Below the pieces are notes generated by a model that was not told the origin of the DNA, ran no database searches, and saw nothing but the letters and a program-made list of their open reading frames with translations. The translations under genes were made by a program, and so were the position numbers. A DNA stretch of 64,000 nt from Mytilus galloprovincialis (taxonomy: Eukaryota > Mollusca > Bivalvia > Mytilida > Mytilidae): contig NC_134843.1 of NCBI RefSeq assembly GCF_965363235.1, positions 2,790,001-2,854,000 of the forward strand, written 5' to 3'. This document shows positions 24,237 to 38,100 of this stretch, in pieces. Every line of letters starts with the position of its first letter. Position 1 is the first letter of the stretch.

Positions 24237-25903
24237 TTATCCAACCATTGTTCTTTTCCTTCCACGAAGTCTAACTTCATCTAATTTGGCAACAACTTCA
24301 ACTGAACTTTTTAAGTTGTATTTTTTGTATGAGTCAAGAATTGTCTGAAAAAAATCCTCTGTATTCGGATGCGTACTTAAAATGGCTCTTTCTAGTACAT
24401 ATAAATCTACTCCTTTCTCCTCAGCAAAATTTTCAAAATGGCTGAGACCAAAATCTATGATAACAACATCTAACCCAGCAGGGTTACCTCTAAGAAGCAT
24501 ATTTGAGGTGGTCAAGTCACCATGTACAATGTTATTTGAATGCATTATTCCTAAAATTTCTCCAACTTTCACTCCTAAAGGTTTAAGAATATTATTTGCG
24601 GTATCACTGTTTTCATTGGCTTGAACATGTTGAATATACTCTCTAACAGTTTGTGCATCTTCAATTTCTTCCATGTAAATACTGGAATTTTCCATGTTTG
24701 TAAAATATACGGTTGGTGTGCAAATGCCTGAAATTAAAAATAACAATATTTTTTCAAACATAAAATATACGGTACTACATGTACAGTGTTAATATACATT
24801 ACTTTCTGCAACAAAATCTTTTCCAACTACATGTACTTATCTGAAGGCCTATATTCATATATATTGTTTATGCATGTTATGTGTCTATTGGAATTGTCTA
24901 ACAATATTTGCAAATACTTTGAATAACAAATGAATAAAGTTTTACTAGTCTGGGGCATCTGTAGCTGATGGTGCAGGCTAATCATGATGACTTCTTGTCT
25001 CTGATGCATAAATATTTTTTATTATTAGTTATTTTCATTAACTAGCAGTTAAAACAGCAAGTACTCTCTAACCATACTTTGTGTTATTTTGACCTGTTGA
25101 CACAATTTGTAATGCATTTCTGTATTTCAATGTTGACTTATTTTGTGTTATATCTCGTCTCACTATTTTTAATATGTACCCCCTTAGTTCAGTATTTAGT
25201 ATGACAATAAATTTTTACTTCTGTACTCGTACTGTGAACAACAAATTCATAAATAATATTTCTGTAATAAAAGATTACTTCCCTACTGGAATGACTGGTC
25301 TGCTAACAACAAAATTATTACATTTAAATTTTGTGTAAACTTATTTTTATTATATAAGTTTAACACCATCTTGTCCCAGGTTATAATTACTTTTAGTAAA
25401 ATTATGAATTACATGTAAATGTATTATTATTATCATGATTATAGCATCAGGGATCAGACCATCCCAACCCACCCCAATCATGTGCCTTGTAGCTATTTGG
25501 AAATCTGTGGCAATTGAACTATTGCGGTCATACAACAATAATTTTTCTGTTATGGCGACAGATATTTGTATTGTGAATTCAACTTTTTATGGGAACCTTT
25601 GAGATGTCCAATAAAGACGTACAAAAATGGTATGATTCCCGCTGGTCACTGAAAATAAAACATTAATTTGTACTCTGAAAATATATTACCATTCATTCGA
25701 CATCTCAACAGCGCTCGTACTTCTGATTTAATTCGATGGGCTGTCAAAGACTTGTCTAATGAAGGATGGCGGTAACATTTCGTAAACCTTTCCTTGATAA
25801 TGCAGGGTTTTCCATAAAATGTTGATTTATATAATTTGGCTTCAGCTCCTTGCTTCATCAACACGGGCATTGTAGCAATACTATTTCTTGATTCATCTTC
25901 CAT
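24237..25903 (-). CDS. TP53RK: TP53-regulating kinase / Bud32, KEOPS subunit (2 exons, complete)
   Basis: Atypical small kinase/ATPase of the KEOPS complex, needed for N6-threonylcarbamoyl-adenosine (t6A37) on ANN-decoding tRNAs (family knowledge). CDS exons on the minus strand are 25903-25690 and 24727-24237, joined at a GT-AG intron that splits the glycine of RMN-G-ICTP, giving 234 aa (human 253). Visible are the nucleotide-binding lobe with KQGAEAKLY (17-25) and CIIKERF with the ATP-contacting lysine (37), YMEEI (89-93), the catalytic loop HGDLTTSN (140-147), the metal-binding DFG (163-165), GVDLYVLERA, LSTHPNT, and the Bud32 basic C-terminus RLRGRKRTMVG. An in-frame TAG lies 33 bp upstream of the ATG, so this Met is the start. 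The intron holds a diverged copy of the 1851/2376 repeat at about 25510-25640. It is head-to-head with GDAP1. Confidence 0.96.
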
Positions 25904-26128
25904 ACTCCGATGATGTTCTTTAAGGTGACAACGCTACTTATTTCTGGAAATATCGGCCAAGTACTTGCGGTTTGATAATTTTTATTTTTTAATCGATGTG
26001 AATTTAGTGCTTGATAGTTGTGATATATTTTCATATCTTCAAACGCGTTAATGACAGCAACAAAAATTAGCAGACCATTTTTACCTCCCTGACAGGAGAA
26101 GACTTTGTTACAGCTGAAGGTCTGCACA
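25904..26128. promoter_or_regulatory. shared divergent promoter region of TP53RK and GDAP1
   Basis: Only 225 bp separate the two start codons, which point away from each other, so both promoters and both 5' leaders must fit here unless untranslated exons exist elsewhere. No TATA box is clear on either strand. Both frames have in-frame stops upstream of their ATG (TAG for TP53RK, TGA for GDAP1), which confirms the starts. Confidence 0.65.
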
Positions 26129-29100
26129 ATGACACAAATTGGAGTGAAAAAGAAATTTACACTGTTTTACTTTCCAACATCCTTTTCATCTCAAAAGGTT
26201 AAGATTCATTAACGTAATGATATAGAGTGATAAGGTTTATTTTCATTCAGAAATTCCTTTGAAATGACAAATTCCACTAATAAAATACAGAAGTTCTGAA
26301 ATGGGTTACCCACTGCCATTGGCATGTCTTTTTCTCCTCTACAAAATAAAACCAACATTTAAGTTCACACAAGATTAATTACCATCCAACTTGACCGAAG
26401 TTTGGATTGAGCGTTTGAATCGGCGTAAACATTCAATCACTGGGACAAACAATTATACATGATGAACATGTGATGCTACACACTTTATCCCTATTTGGAA
26501 ATCTGTTCTAGTTGACCCGAGAATCTGTCCTGTTGAACTATTGATGTCATACAACAATCACTTTTCCATTATAGCGCCAGATATTTTGTATTATGACGTC
26601 AAAATTTGATGGAAACCTTTGTGATGTCAAGTAATGTATGCCAATAAACGAACCTGGTCAATATGAAACATCAAAATCAAAACCAAAAAATCTGTTCAGC
26701 TATATCAAAAGCACACGATCTGATAACACTGGTGTTGCACCTTTGAAAAAAGACAGCAAACTTAAGTCACAGACACTGAGGAAAAAGCGAACATTTTAAA
26801 TCAACAGTTCCAATCAGTATTTACAGATGAAACAGATGATAACATCCCAGACAAAGGTACAAGTCCCCACCCGAAAATGCCAAAAATAACAATCACTAAA
26901 GCAGGTATAACAAAATTACTGTCAAACATAAATCCACACAATGCTGGTCCGGACAATATCAATGGCAGAGGAAATAAAAACACAAGATGATTGACATAAA
27001 CTACAACTTGACCTAGACTCAGCAGCACGATGGGAGTCACTTGGCGTATGGCATTTCACCCTGATAAATGTACCAACCTTTCCATCTCATTTTCCACAAT
27101 GTTGTTGAATTATTTTTAAAGTTATCTATATGATCCAAATGGACACTTCTGTCTATCATTTACATGTATGTTTTCCTTTGTATTAGTCTCCGAGGATGAA
27201 ACATGCAATCATAAGCAGAAAAGTCAAGCATATTACAAAAATTAACATTGCATGCATTAGTTTTTAGTGATCCTGTTTTTGAAGAACAGGTCAAAATAAA
27301 ACTTAAGTTGCCAATTGCTTAATTGAGTAATTTTGGCTGTTTTAATCATTAATATATCTCTTTGGGATTCTGAAAAAACTTGTTTTATTTGAACATCCTA
27401 CGACAATTATTTTTGCAATGTAATGTCAAAATCTTTAAATTATTCAACTGAACATGCTGAAGGTATTCAGGGGTGGAAACAGCCATTTTCAAAAGGGGTT
27501 CCCAACCCAGTATCAAGGAGTGTTCCAACCATATGTCCCTATTCTAATGCATTGATCATCCAATAAAAAGAGGGGTTCCAACCCCCTGAACCCTCCCCCT
27601 GGATCTGTCATTGGTATTCACCAATAAGTTTCAAAAGTATGTGGAGTAATATTTCTTAGACAAACAGAAGTTGAACTGCTGCACCTACATGCACAATGTT
27701 CAAACAAATAAAAGGACTCAAATAAAATTACTTTAAATGGCCACAAGAAAAAAAAATTATAAAACAAACTTTCTTGCTTCATGATCTTCTTTGTCCAGAT
27801 CAACAAAAGCTTCCATGTATGATTTGTTGGGCACATTTTTTCTGCTTTAAGATATTTTGAGGTGCAAGTGGGGGTGTTATAACTTAGCACAACAACATGT
27901 CCATTTAGAATTGAGCTTCTAGAAAAATAATTTACACAAATTGTAGCAAATATTTTAAAGATTTGTTTCATGCTCTTACCATGCTGACACAACATTTTCT
28001 GAAGATATAACTTATGTTGTTTTCCTTAACCTACATACATACCAAACCCTATTAGTCACATCAAACAAAAAATAATTTATATTTTTAAGGGTGGCCTAAA
28101 TAGTTTTGTTAAGTTGCTTAAATTCACTTCATTTGGAAAGTTGTCTTAAATATTGGCAATCTTACAATATTACAATATTAATATTTATTGTTTGTGAACC
28201 AAAACACATTTTATTTTATTTATTTTAGGAATGTAACTAAACAGTCTACTTTATTAGTGATAAAATAACATGAATCAAGTATTTAGTAGGTTCTAATTAT
28301 AATACCTCAGTTAACAAAATCCGTCTTAGCACTTTCCTACATTACGTAATAATGTAAATTTATTATTCATTGACCTTGGCTGGCGTTTAAAGGGAAATTC
28401 CGCGATTTTTTACTTATCATCTAATTATGTTCATCTTAACATAAAAAACACATTTGCAAAGTTTTAAATTTATATTCCTTCTAATAACGGAGAAAATCAA
28501 GTATTTGAAACTTTTTTGGTTGAATTCTCGAGTGGGTCGTGACGTTTTAGCCTGATGTGTTGAATTCTGGGAAAAAATAAAATCTGTTTAACTCTTATAG
28601 CTTATCGACAATATACGTAATTAAAAGCGCACAGCTGAGGAATGGTCGTAGTTATTAACCACAATATAAGAATGAACGAAAATGAATATGCATATACCGT
28701 TTTGTATTGATTGAATTAAACTCCTATAAAATTATCTCTAGTAAATGTTTTCGAATAAATTTTATTAATTATTGTTGAGATTTTTTTCATAAAATATTTA
28801 TTGAACATTTTTACTGATATTGAACTGAAAATATTTCAGTTCTATTTACCGTTATTGTTTTGATAATCATTTCAATGCAACTAATGTGTGAGCAGAGTGT
28901 GTATATTATTTTGTAAAGGTCACTGTATATTTCTCAGCTTGAGGTCAATTCGTTTACCTTGTAGCTATTTAGCCGCAGGTGTGAGTTCAAGCGTACACAG
29001 GTATGAATGTTGTTATTTGGAAAGGATAACTTGACAGAAAGGATTAGAAAGAGTATGCTGTATTTAATACACTAAGGTTTAATACATGATGAGAATAAAG

Positions 29101-32100
29101 ATACAATAATTAAATTGTGTAAATTAATTGAAAATAAAATTCAGATTCGTAATTCCGAAAGTGTATAAAAATAAAAGGAAACAATTTTTTATTACTTTCT
29201 TAGTGGCAATTGGCGTAAAGATTCAAATATGAAGTAAAAAATAGTAGTTTTAATCTTTAATAAAAACTAAATGCAATATTACCCAATTTGATATACCATT
29301 GCACATCTGTTTGATATCATTGACTTTACCGGAATTTCTTAACTTGTATTCAAATCTGGCTGTGTTTAAATGCTCATAAAACTATCGCAATTCTAAAGTT
29401 TTTAATTGAAAAAAAATACAACATACAACATGCATGATTTTTTTTTAGTTTCTTTTTAACATTTCATTCTTACATAATTAAATTCATTTGACAATCATTT
29501 ACACGAACTTTTTGTGAAAAGAATACCAATTATCTAAGCTAAGGCATATTTTTTTTGAGGATTTTTGTACATTTTTTTTTAAAATTCTATGATAATATTT
29601 GTGCAATGTTGAACATGATAGCCGTCATTAATCCAAATGAGTAATACAGAAGTTGTAATAAAACTTATATTTTAGTCATGCATAACTGATATTGACGAAT
29701 TTAGAATAGTTCGTCCATATACATCGTTGTTCTTGAAACAATCATTATTAGTATACATGTAAGTTTCCTGACGTATAAGCGCCATTGAGGATGAGCTCCA
29801 GAGAAAGCAGACTAGTAGCGTTTCGTTAGTTTGTTTGTTGGGAAAGGAGAGGAAATGCAACCACTTGTACAGATAAACGACAGAATTACCATACAAGCAT
29901 TTATAGTCAACACAACCAGAAAGAGTTCCCATCGTTGGACGGGGAATATGAAGGCTTCAAAGAATGAACAAGTGACATGTCTAACTCTGAACAGTTAGAA
30001 AACGGACTATCGACATCGACCGCTTGTTCTTGATATTTGAAACTGCATGCATATATACGTATACGTTTATGATAGTGATGAGTTCTTGCGTCTGACAAAA
30101 ACTAAATTCCTTCATGGTTATATCTTGCCATACGTTTATATTGGTTTGTAAGGTGATTACTCAAAATCGTTATTTGAAAATCCTGTTTGTGAGATGTAGA
30201 TTCATTTCTATATATTAAGTTTCACAAGTGTATAACACGGAGAAGCTCTGAAGGTACATTACTCCCATTTTGTTTGGGTGTGAACCATCGATGTTTACAG
30301 CAATATCAAAGAATAAGATGATGATGGTAGAAAGAACTATGGGCGTCATGTGGCAAATATTACATGCATATCGGACCATGAGTTGTCAATCTGTATGAAA
30401 AGCTTTCCAATACAACCATATTATTGAGAAGGAATGTTTACATGCTATACTCTCGTACTAGTATTACAGGGTTCTTGTGGCGTTCACCTTAGACACACAT
30501 CTTTTTAACGATGTTTAAAAAAAGACAGAACCAATTTAATGTCATATTTCCCTATTTTTTTAAATATAACTAAAAGTCTTTTATCCGACAAGAATATCCC
30601 TATTTAGCGGACAAGTAATTTATTCTTTTTTCTGTTATTGAATACCAAGAAAGAAAATAAATCCCGAAATTAATTTGAAACTTTGATACTCAATAGTTTC
30701 CCAGCAAAATATTCACATCCCTTGGGGATAATCAGTGTTTGTCCAGTGGCATATATAACAATTGTGATACGAATTCCTTCCTTTGTTCGTGAACAATCTT
30801 ATTGAAATATAAATCTGTGATTTTACTATGTCCACAACTTCGATGAACCAAAGCAAATTATACATCGACCTGCATTTAAATCAAATTGGTTCTCTTCTTC
30901 TTCTTCTTCTTCTTCTTCTGGTATACAATAGTCTATCGACATTCGATGATTACATACTGTTGGCATACGTGGACTAGTCTATTTACAAATCTTTTACCCC
31001 AATTTATTCAAAATATATGTTTTTTTCTTATGTTCAATGTATACATGTATATATTTTAAATTGCGCTATAGTTCCGTAACTTTCTACCCAGTCGTATAAA
31101 CGAATCGTCGACAAGTGCGTACATTTTTTTAAATCAATATTTCTGGTATGTTCCAATCTGTCCTTCACTATTGACAATGAGTATATATTACATTTTCCCA
31201 AATTCACCCTTTGAAAAAATATTTAAATAGAGTTTAATTTCATCAAATCTTATTTTTTGGGTATTATTTATATTTTTATGAATAATATTCTTTACACCAG
31301 AAATGTTATTTATAAACAATCGTATGAGTTTAGTAATGACAAATAAGACAGAGTTGTATATTATACATCAGATAGTTCAAAATGGAAAGTTATAAGTTAT
31401 CGGCCGTGTACACTGATCAATACCTGCAGAAGTGAAACGATGCATGAACTTGCAAGCCCGACAGGAAATCGCTTGAATACCTGTACGTGTCACCTCACAC
31501 CCCTCACAATACCTTTGGAAGTAATACCTTTAGCCATGCTGGTGATCAGATGAGGGAAGATCAGAATTTATTTGAAAAAAAAGTTTATTACTTTAAAGAA
31601 TTATGAACAAATTAGATTTTCGAAAACAATTTTCACGGACCACTTATTTATGATTTCAACTTTGACTTTTGACCTACTTCCAATATCAAAAGTTTAAAAA
31701 CAACAGACCATGGTAATTTAAAAAAATAAGAATATTTTCCGTATCAAGTTAGTTAGTCGGATAAAACAACCGTACGATTGACAAGATATCGACACGCAAT
31801 TACGACTACATCGGTTACTGTAGTTTTGTTCCTTTGTGGTTTATAGACATATCGTTGTTATTAATCGGGAAAGAAGACAAAATGGCCGAACGCAGAGAAT
31901 TGATACTTTAAATTTAAAATCGATGGTGATCGCTTATCTAGCGGAATAAAACTTTAATATCTATGAATTTGAGCATTTTTATACAGAATGAACATAATAT
32001 CAATTTTTGATTTTTTTGCTAAGTTTCCCTTTAAGTGTTAGTGGAGGTTATTGCTTTTCTGAGGAATAATTTGAATGCAGAATGATAAGTGTTATTGGAT

Positions 32101-35100
32101 TGTTTTCTAGGTTCTTCTTGCATTCTATGAAAAAGAGGTACCATTTAAACCAAAGCTGGTCAGTCTGTTCTCTGGACAACACAATGCTCCTTGGTATGTA
32201 AAATTAAACCCAGAAGGTGTCCATGTACCAGTCTTACAAGATGAGGAGAACATCATTACAGAACCAGACAAGATTATCAAGTATATTGATACTGCCTATC
32301 CAGCAGGTAATAATAAGTAAAATCTGACAACACCAATATTGTAACATGTAGATAGTGCTGATTAACATCTTTTTAAAGAGTTTTACCCCTTGTAAATATT
32401 TAAATGTAGAAATTGCATTGTTAGCTCTCTCATTAAACTCATGTCATGTGTACAATTCTTTCCACTTTTTTTATGAAATTATAGCAAAGATTTATATCAG
32501 TATTGTCTCAGCTTCAAAAATTGGTTCCAGTCAAGAATATTTAAAAGAGTTATGCCCCTTGGAAATTGCAATGCAATTTGGTCTTAAGCCTTCAATTCTC
32601 TATGCTATCTTATTGCCTGGGCCCTTGGACAGATACTATTTGTGCAACATATGGGACAATGTCCAAGGTTGTGGTCCAAATACCAGTGAATTAAAAAGAA
32701 ATTGAATAAATGTCAATTTCAACTGATGACTTGAATACAGAATACTGGGGTTTACATTAATGATTTTCTTGTTCTTCTTTTTTCTTTCTTTCATACTTTT
32801 TAAGAATCAGAACAGCAGTTATTGGTCTTCTCTCAATATAATTGTTACATTCACATGATTCATGATGGATGAGGCAGTTTTTGCTCAAGAAAGTTAAACT
32901 AAATCATGCTTCATGATAACATATATATATGCGCAATGCTAGGCGGTGTTGTCGTAGAAGTTAGAAATAAAAAGTACAGGTTCCAGCCCCGGCGCCGGGG
33001 AGGAAGTTACGAATCAAATCTACTCTAACATCGTTAGGTTGATTTTCTAGGCACTTTATACATATTCTAACGCCTGGTATTTCTTAATCATAAGAAATAC
33101 GATGGACAAGGTATAATTTGCAGTTGTCACTACACATAGGCAGAGATATACATATATTAATTTACAGTGATTGTATGCTTCTAAAAATAGATTAGCATCC
33201 TGTAATTATACTGAAGAGATGAGTAGATGATCATTTCTGTACACTAAAAAGAATACTTCGTGTATTGTATCAGAGATCTGTGTTTAATTCCTAGACAAGG
33301 TAACAACTCCTGAAACGAAAGCTTATTTTTATAAGCTAGAGTTAAAGGAGGGAATAAGGTCTCTGCGCAATGCTAGGCGGTGTTGTCGTAGAAGTTAAAA
33401 ATAAAAAGTACAGGTTCCAGCCCCGGCGCCGGGGAGGAAGTTACGAATCAAATCTACTCTAACATCGTTAGGTTGATTTTCTAGGCCCTTTATACATATT
33501 CTAATGCCTGGTATTTCTTAATCATAAGAAATCCGATGGACAAGGTATAATTTGCAGTTGTCACTACACATAGGCAGAGATATACATATATTAATTTACA
33601 GTGATTGTATGCTTCTAAAAATAGATTTGCATCCTGTAATTATACTGAAGAGATGAGTAGATGATCATTTCTGTACACTAAAAAGAATACTTCGTGTATT
33701 GTATCAGAGATCCTTGTTTAATTCCTACAACAAGGTAACACCTCCAGAAACGAAAACTTATTTTTATAAGCTAGAGTTAGAGGAGGGGATAAGGTCTCTG
33801 CGCAATGCTAGGCGGTGTTGTCGTAGAAGTTAGAAATAAAAAGTACAGGTTCCAGCCCCGGCGCCGGGGAGGAAGTTACGAATCAAATCTACTCTAACAT
33901 TGTTAGGTTGATTTTCTAAGCACTTTATACATATTTTAAGTTTTTAACACCTGGTATTTCTTAATCATAGAAATATACCTTGTCCATCAGATTTCTTATA
34001 TATATAAACTAAATTAATATAAGGAAGGCAGATTTCATAATTTGTCTTTTTTTTTTTTGAGGAAACTATGAAAATTGTTACAATAATCTAAAGATATCAT
34101 GTATATATATGACAAATGTCAGATGTAACAATATTTTATTTAATTATAATTTATTTTAATTAAACAGAAGGTCCATTATTGGTTCCTGGTGGTGAATCTG
34201 AATTAGGAAAAAAAGTAGCATCACTTCAGAGAAAATTAGACAGCATACAAATGGATATAATAACATATGGTATAATATATCATCCACATTTGTCTGAGTC
34301 TGGTTGTCAGATCCCTGGAGCTACACAGAGGAGTATGAGAGGTAAGCAATTGATAATGATTACCGGTAGTAGTAGTGTTTATTTTAATGTTAATAAAATA
34401 CAATAAACAAATCTGCACAGTCTAGCTACCAACATGACCAACAGGATGATTTTTCTATAAATCTATTAAATGCAAGCCCTGCTTGATAATTTCTGGAGAC
34501 ATGCCTTTTTATAATGCAAAAAAAAGACCAAATTGAATATTTGAGTGTGCTTCTTGAAATTATTTGATTATAAGAAACTTAATGACACATACGTCTTGTC
34601 ATTTGAGAGCTATGACGTTATTGATAACTGTGAAAACAGACAAACTTCAAGCCATGTCCAAAATTTTGATTAGCCTTATTTTGGTTGAGATATTGGGTTT
34701 AAGTACATATTCTTTTTTAAAAACCACATAACAGGATGCTGAACTTAAGTGTCAAAACAAAGGGTTCAATTCATGATCAGTTAAAGATAAAGAATTTATT
34801 TTGAAAGTTTGTATATTGCATTTGTTTTATGTATATGCTGTGTAACCTCTTAACACCCATTATATCAGAGTAAGAGAAGAATTATTTTGATTATTTTGTA
34901 AGGGGTCTAATGCTCAGAAATTGAAATAATATGGAAAATCAATTATGTAAGAAGTCAGGGCCGTAACTAGCCCCTTTTAATACTGAGGCAAAGTATATTC
35001 GCAGAGCGTAGCGAGGCGAAAAAATTTTGGCGAGGGTAACAGAGGCTTTGAGAAAAATAACGCAAAATCGTGCATTCTGAGCGTTTCCCGGACTCTTTCT

Positions 35101-38100
35101 TACATAGAAACGCAAATCATGTTTAACTATTTTTTAGACAATATTCTGGTCTCAAAGCAAAAACATAGATTCATTGTTAATTTAAGACTTTAAAGTTTTA
35201 GGGAAATTCAAAACATTAAAAGACCGATATGTAGGATAAAGCAAAAATCGTAATTCTCATAATCTTTAATCCCGGATCTGTCTGTTCTTGTCTTGTATTG
35301 TGCTGACTTGAGATTTTTTTATGACTAAAAAAAGTTAAATATAGTGACAGTCATTAGTGCAGTAATATACGTTAAATACTAGTTCTGCTCAGGTTGACAC
35401 TAGGGACCATATTGACCTTGTTTTACGGTATTTATGATTCTTTCATTATTGAAGACGTATCAACTATCAAGATGAAGAACAGGGATAAAAACTTTGACCA
35501 TTGATCATTTGTATTTTTTTCTATACATTGACATTGTGTGCGATTAGCTCCCGTGCACGTGTACTTCATATTCCTTTATTTTCTGTTAAAGGGTCTGAAC
35601 ACGACTTAATGCAAATTTAACCCTTGAATGTAAAAGGTCATATGGCAATACATTGATTTTTTTTTTCAACAAATGATTTGATACCGGGAAATTGGTGGTC
35701 TTACTTTAATTTAAACCATGTCAGCTATCTAGTTTTATCCACAGGCGCTTGGACATATGATACAGTTATTTTTTTTAATTTTGTTGTTGATTAAGATATT
35801 CAATTTTCTATATATACATATCTATCACTTCTGTGCATATCTCACCTACAGAAAATACCTAATTTTGCAATCCATACTAAGAAAAATTGGGTATGGTTTT
35901 ATATACAAGAAAGGCAGTTTCGTATTCTTTGATGTCAAGTTCAATTCTCCATGCAGAAACGACCACTTTTTTCTGTTTCCAGTAGCATTGTATATTCTTA
36001 AAATATTTTCTCGCATAATCATCGGTGGACATGCAACATTACACAGTGTGACACGTTTACAAATGAAAATCAACACTCAGACTAGTCATTAAGTAGGACA
36101 ATTAATGAACAAAAGACAAACCCTGGACACAGAAGTACAAACAATAGACCATCAACTCTGAAAACCAAAAGTAAAATAGAAACATGGATTGCGAAAAATA
36201 TGCAGGGGCGACATCAGAGAGTGAAGAGAACTTGCTTCTTGCAAGACACTTTCAGTGAAAACAATTTGATATGAAGACAATCATATGAAGACAATCTTTT
36301 GTTTTAGTTTTTTTTTTTTTTTAAATTTAAAACATGAGGCATTTGCCTCATTTGCCTCAATGTAGTTACGGCCCTGGAAGTGATTTTCTGAAATAAACCT
36401 TGGATATAAATTTTATAAAAATCTTGCAAGAATTGTATTATAGGAGCACTTACAATTATGACCTGACATATGGATGGACAGGCATGTGTCCAGAAACCTA
36501 TTTCACTCACATGGCATTTGGACAAAAACAAATAAGCAGGGCTCATATGGGATCATCTCAATTTCAAACATTTCTGGTTGTAGCCTTTGAATAAAGTTAA
36601 TATAAATTTTGTTGATAAAATTATTTTTTCTCTTTCAGAAAATTTTGCCAAGAGATTGCGAGTTTTAACCCATTTAGCTGCTAAACACCCAGCTTTACGA
36701 GATGCCTACCTCACGAAAAGTCAGACTGCTGCACAGAAGTTTGATATAATCACAGATGCAGTGCAGGTTCAGCAACATTTAGAAGACCTCAAAGTAATAA
36801 TGAAAGAAGTAGAAACGCAACTGAAAACAATTAAAGAATGTAAGTATTGGTATTTATCAATGTTTTATGAAACTTTCCTTTGAACTTACTGACTGATAAT
36901 TTCCTTTCTCAGCACAGTAGATTGTAATTGTTTATAAGTAATGTGTTTGTAACATCATTGCCATGATTATTAAACTATTATCCTCTGTTCTGAAAAGAAC
37001 ACTTAAATTTATTTTTTGGAAGAACAAAATTTGGTAAGTTTTCATGCACTGCATACTCATTGTGTTATCAGACTGGATACCTTATGTCATATGTCTATTG
37101 TTCTTAACATCTTTTCCATGATTCAGCAACTACTTAAAAACTTTATTTTTGTTTGTCCCATTAATTTTTCTCTTGTTGGCAAATTTGGTCTAGTATTGTC
37201 CACAATCTTACATCAATAAATACATATTGATCAGCAGGTCTGGTATGGATTATAGAGTACTTTAAGAAAGAAATAACAGAAATGATATATAACAAATGTC
37301 TTGTGTTATATTGTGTAAATCATGTTGAATAGTTGATCAAGAAGAGAAAAAACATTTTATGTTGGATATCGAACTACCCTAACTGACTTAACTAAAAGAT
37401 TCAGTCTGTGTATTTTGATATTTAAATTTAGGTCCTGTTTTCAAATTGGTCCACTTAAAGGTCCAAAGGGTCCAAAATTCATTTTTGTTTGATTTAAAAA
37501 AAAAGAATTCTTGGGATTCTTTGATATTCTGAATTTAACCATGTAAGTCAAAAAAGGACAAAAATTAACCTTAGTTTGATTTTAACTAAAATTAAATTCA
37601 AGGGGTTCTCTGATATGCTGAATCTAATCATGTATTAAGATTTTTGATTTTGGGACCTGTAATCAAATTTATCCACAATAAGGTCCAAAGGGTCCAAAAT
37701 TAAAATTTATTTGAGTGCATCAAACATTTAAATTCTTGGGGTTCTATCACAGGCCCTTGTCTCAGAATTAGTTTTTCTTATAAAGCTTTTAATAGTTAAA
37801 AGTTATATTATGGTATATGGGAAACAAAATTTGAGAGACAAGTGCCTGTGTGTTCTATGATATGCTGAAACTAACTGTATTCAGATTTTGGATATTGGAC
37901 CATGATAGGTAAAATTTTCAGTTCTTTGACCACATTTATTCTGTGTCAGAAACCTATAATTAGTCAAATTTTAACCACAGTGTCCATACTCGCCCCAACT
38001 GTTTGGGTTTCCACCTCTGTCATTGTATTAAGCTGCACTCTGCTGAGCATTTTGTTAGTCCCCTACCGATGAAGTGGAAGGGGACTTTAGGTTTGCACTC

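Noticed and set aside
31881-31910. ATGGCCGAACGCAGAGAATTG, reading MAERREL, as a possible GDAP1 first exon
   Set aside because: The frame stops after nine codons with no donor site, and it lies in the subterminal region of the TTAA element. The better first exon is 26129-26197, which joins exon 2 in phase and ends in the conserved FSSQK.
35757-36092. 111-codon plus frame and overlapping 76-codon minus frame inside the 34956 element
   Set aside because: No similarity to a transposase or any domain I know; open frames occur on both strands, as in AT-rich noncoding DNA.
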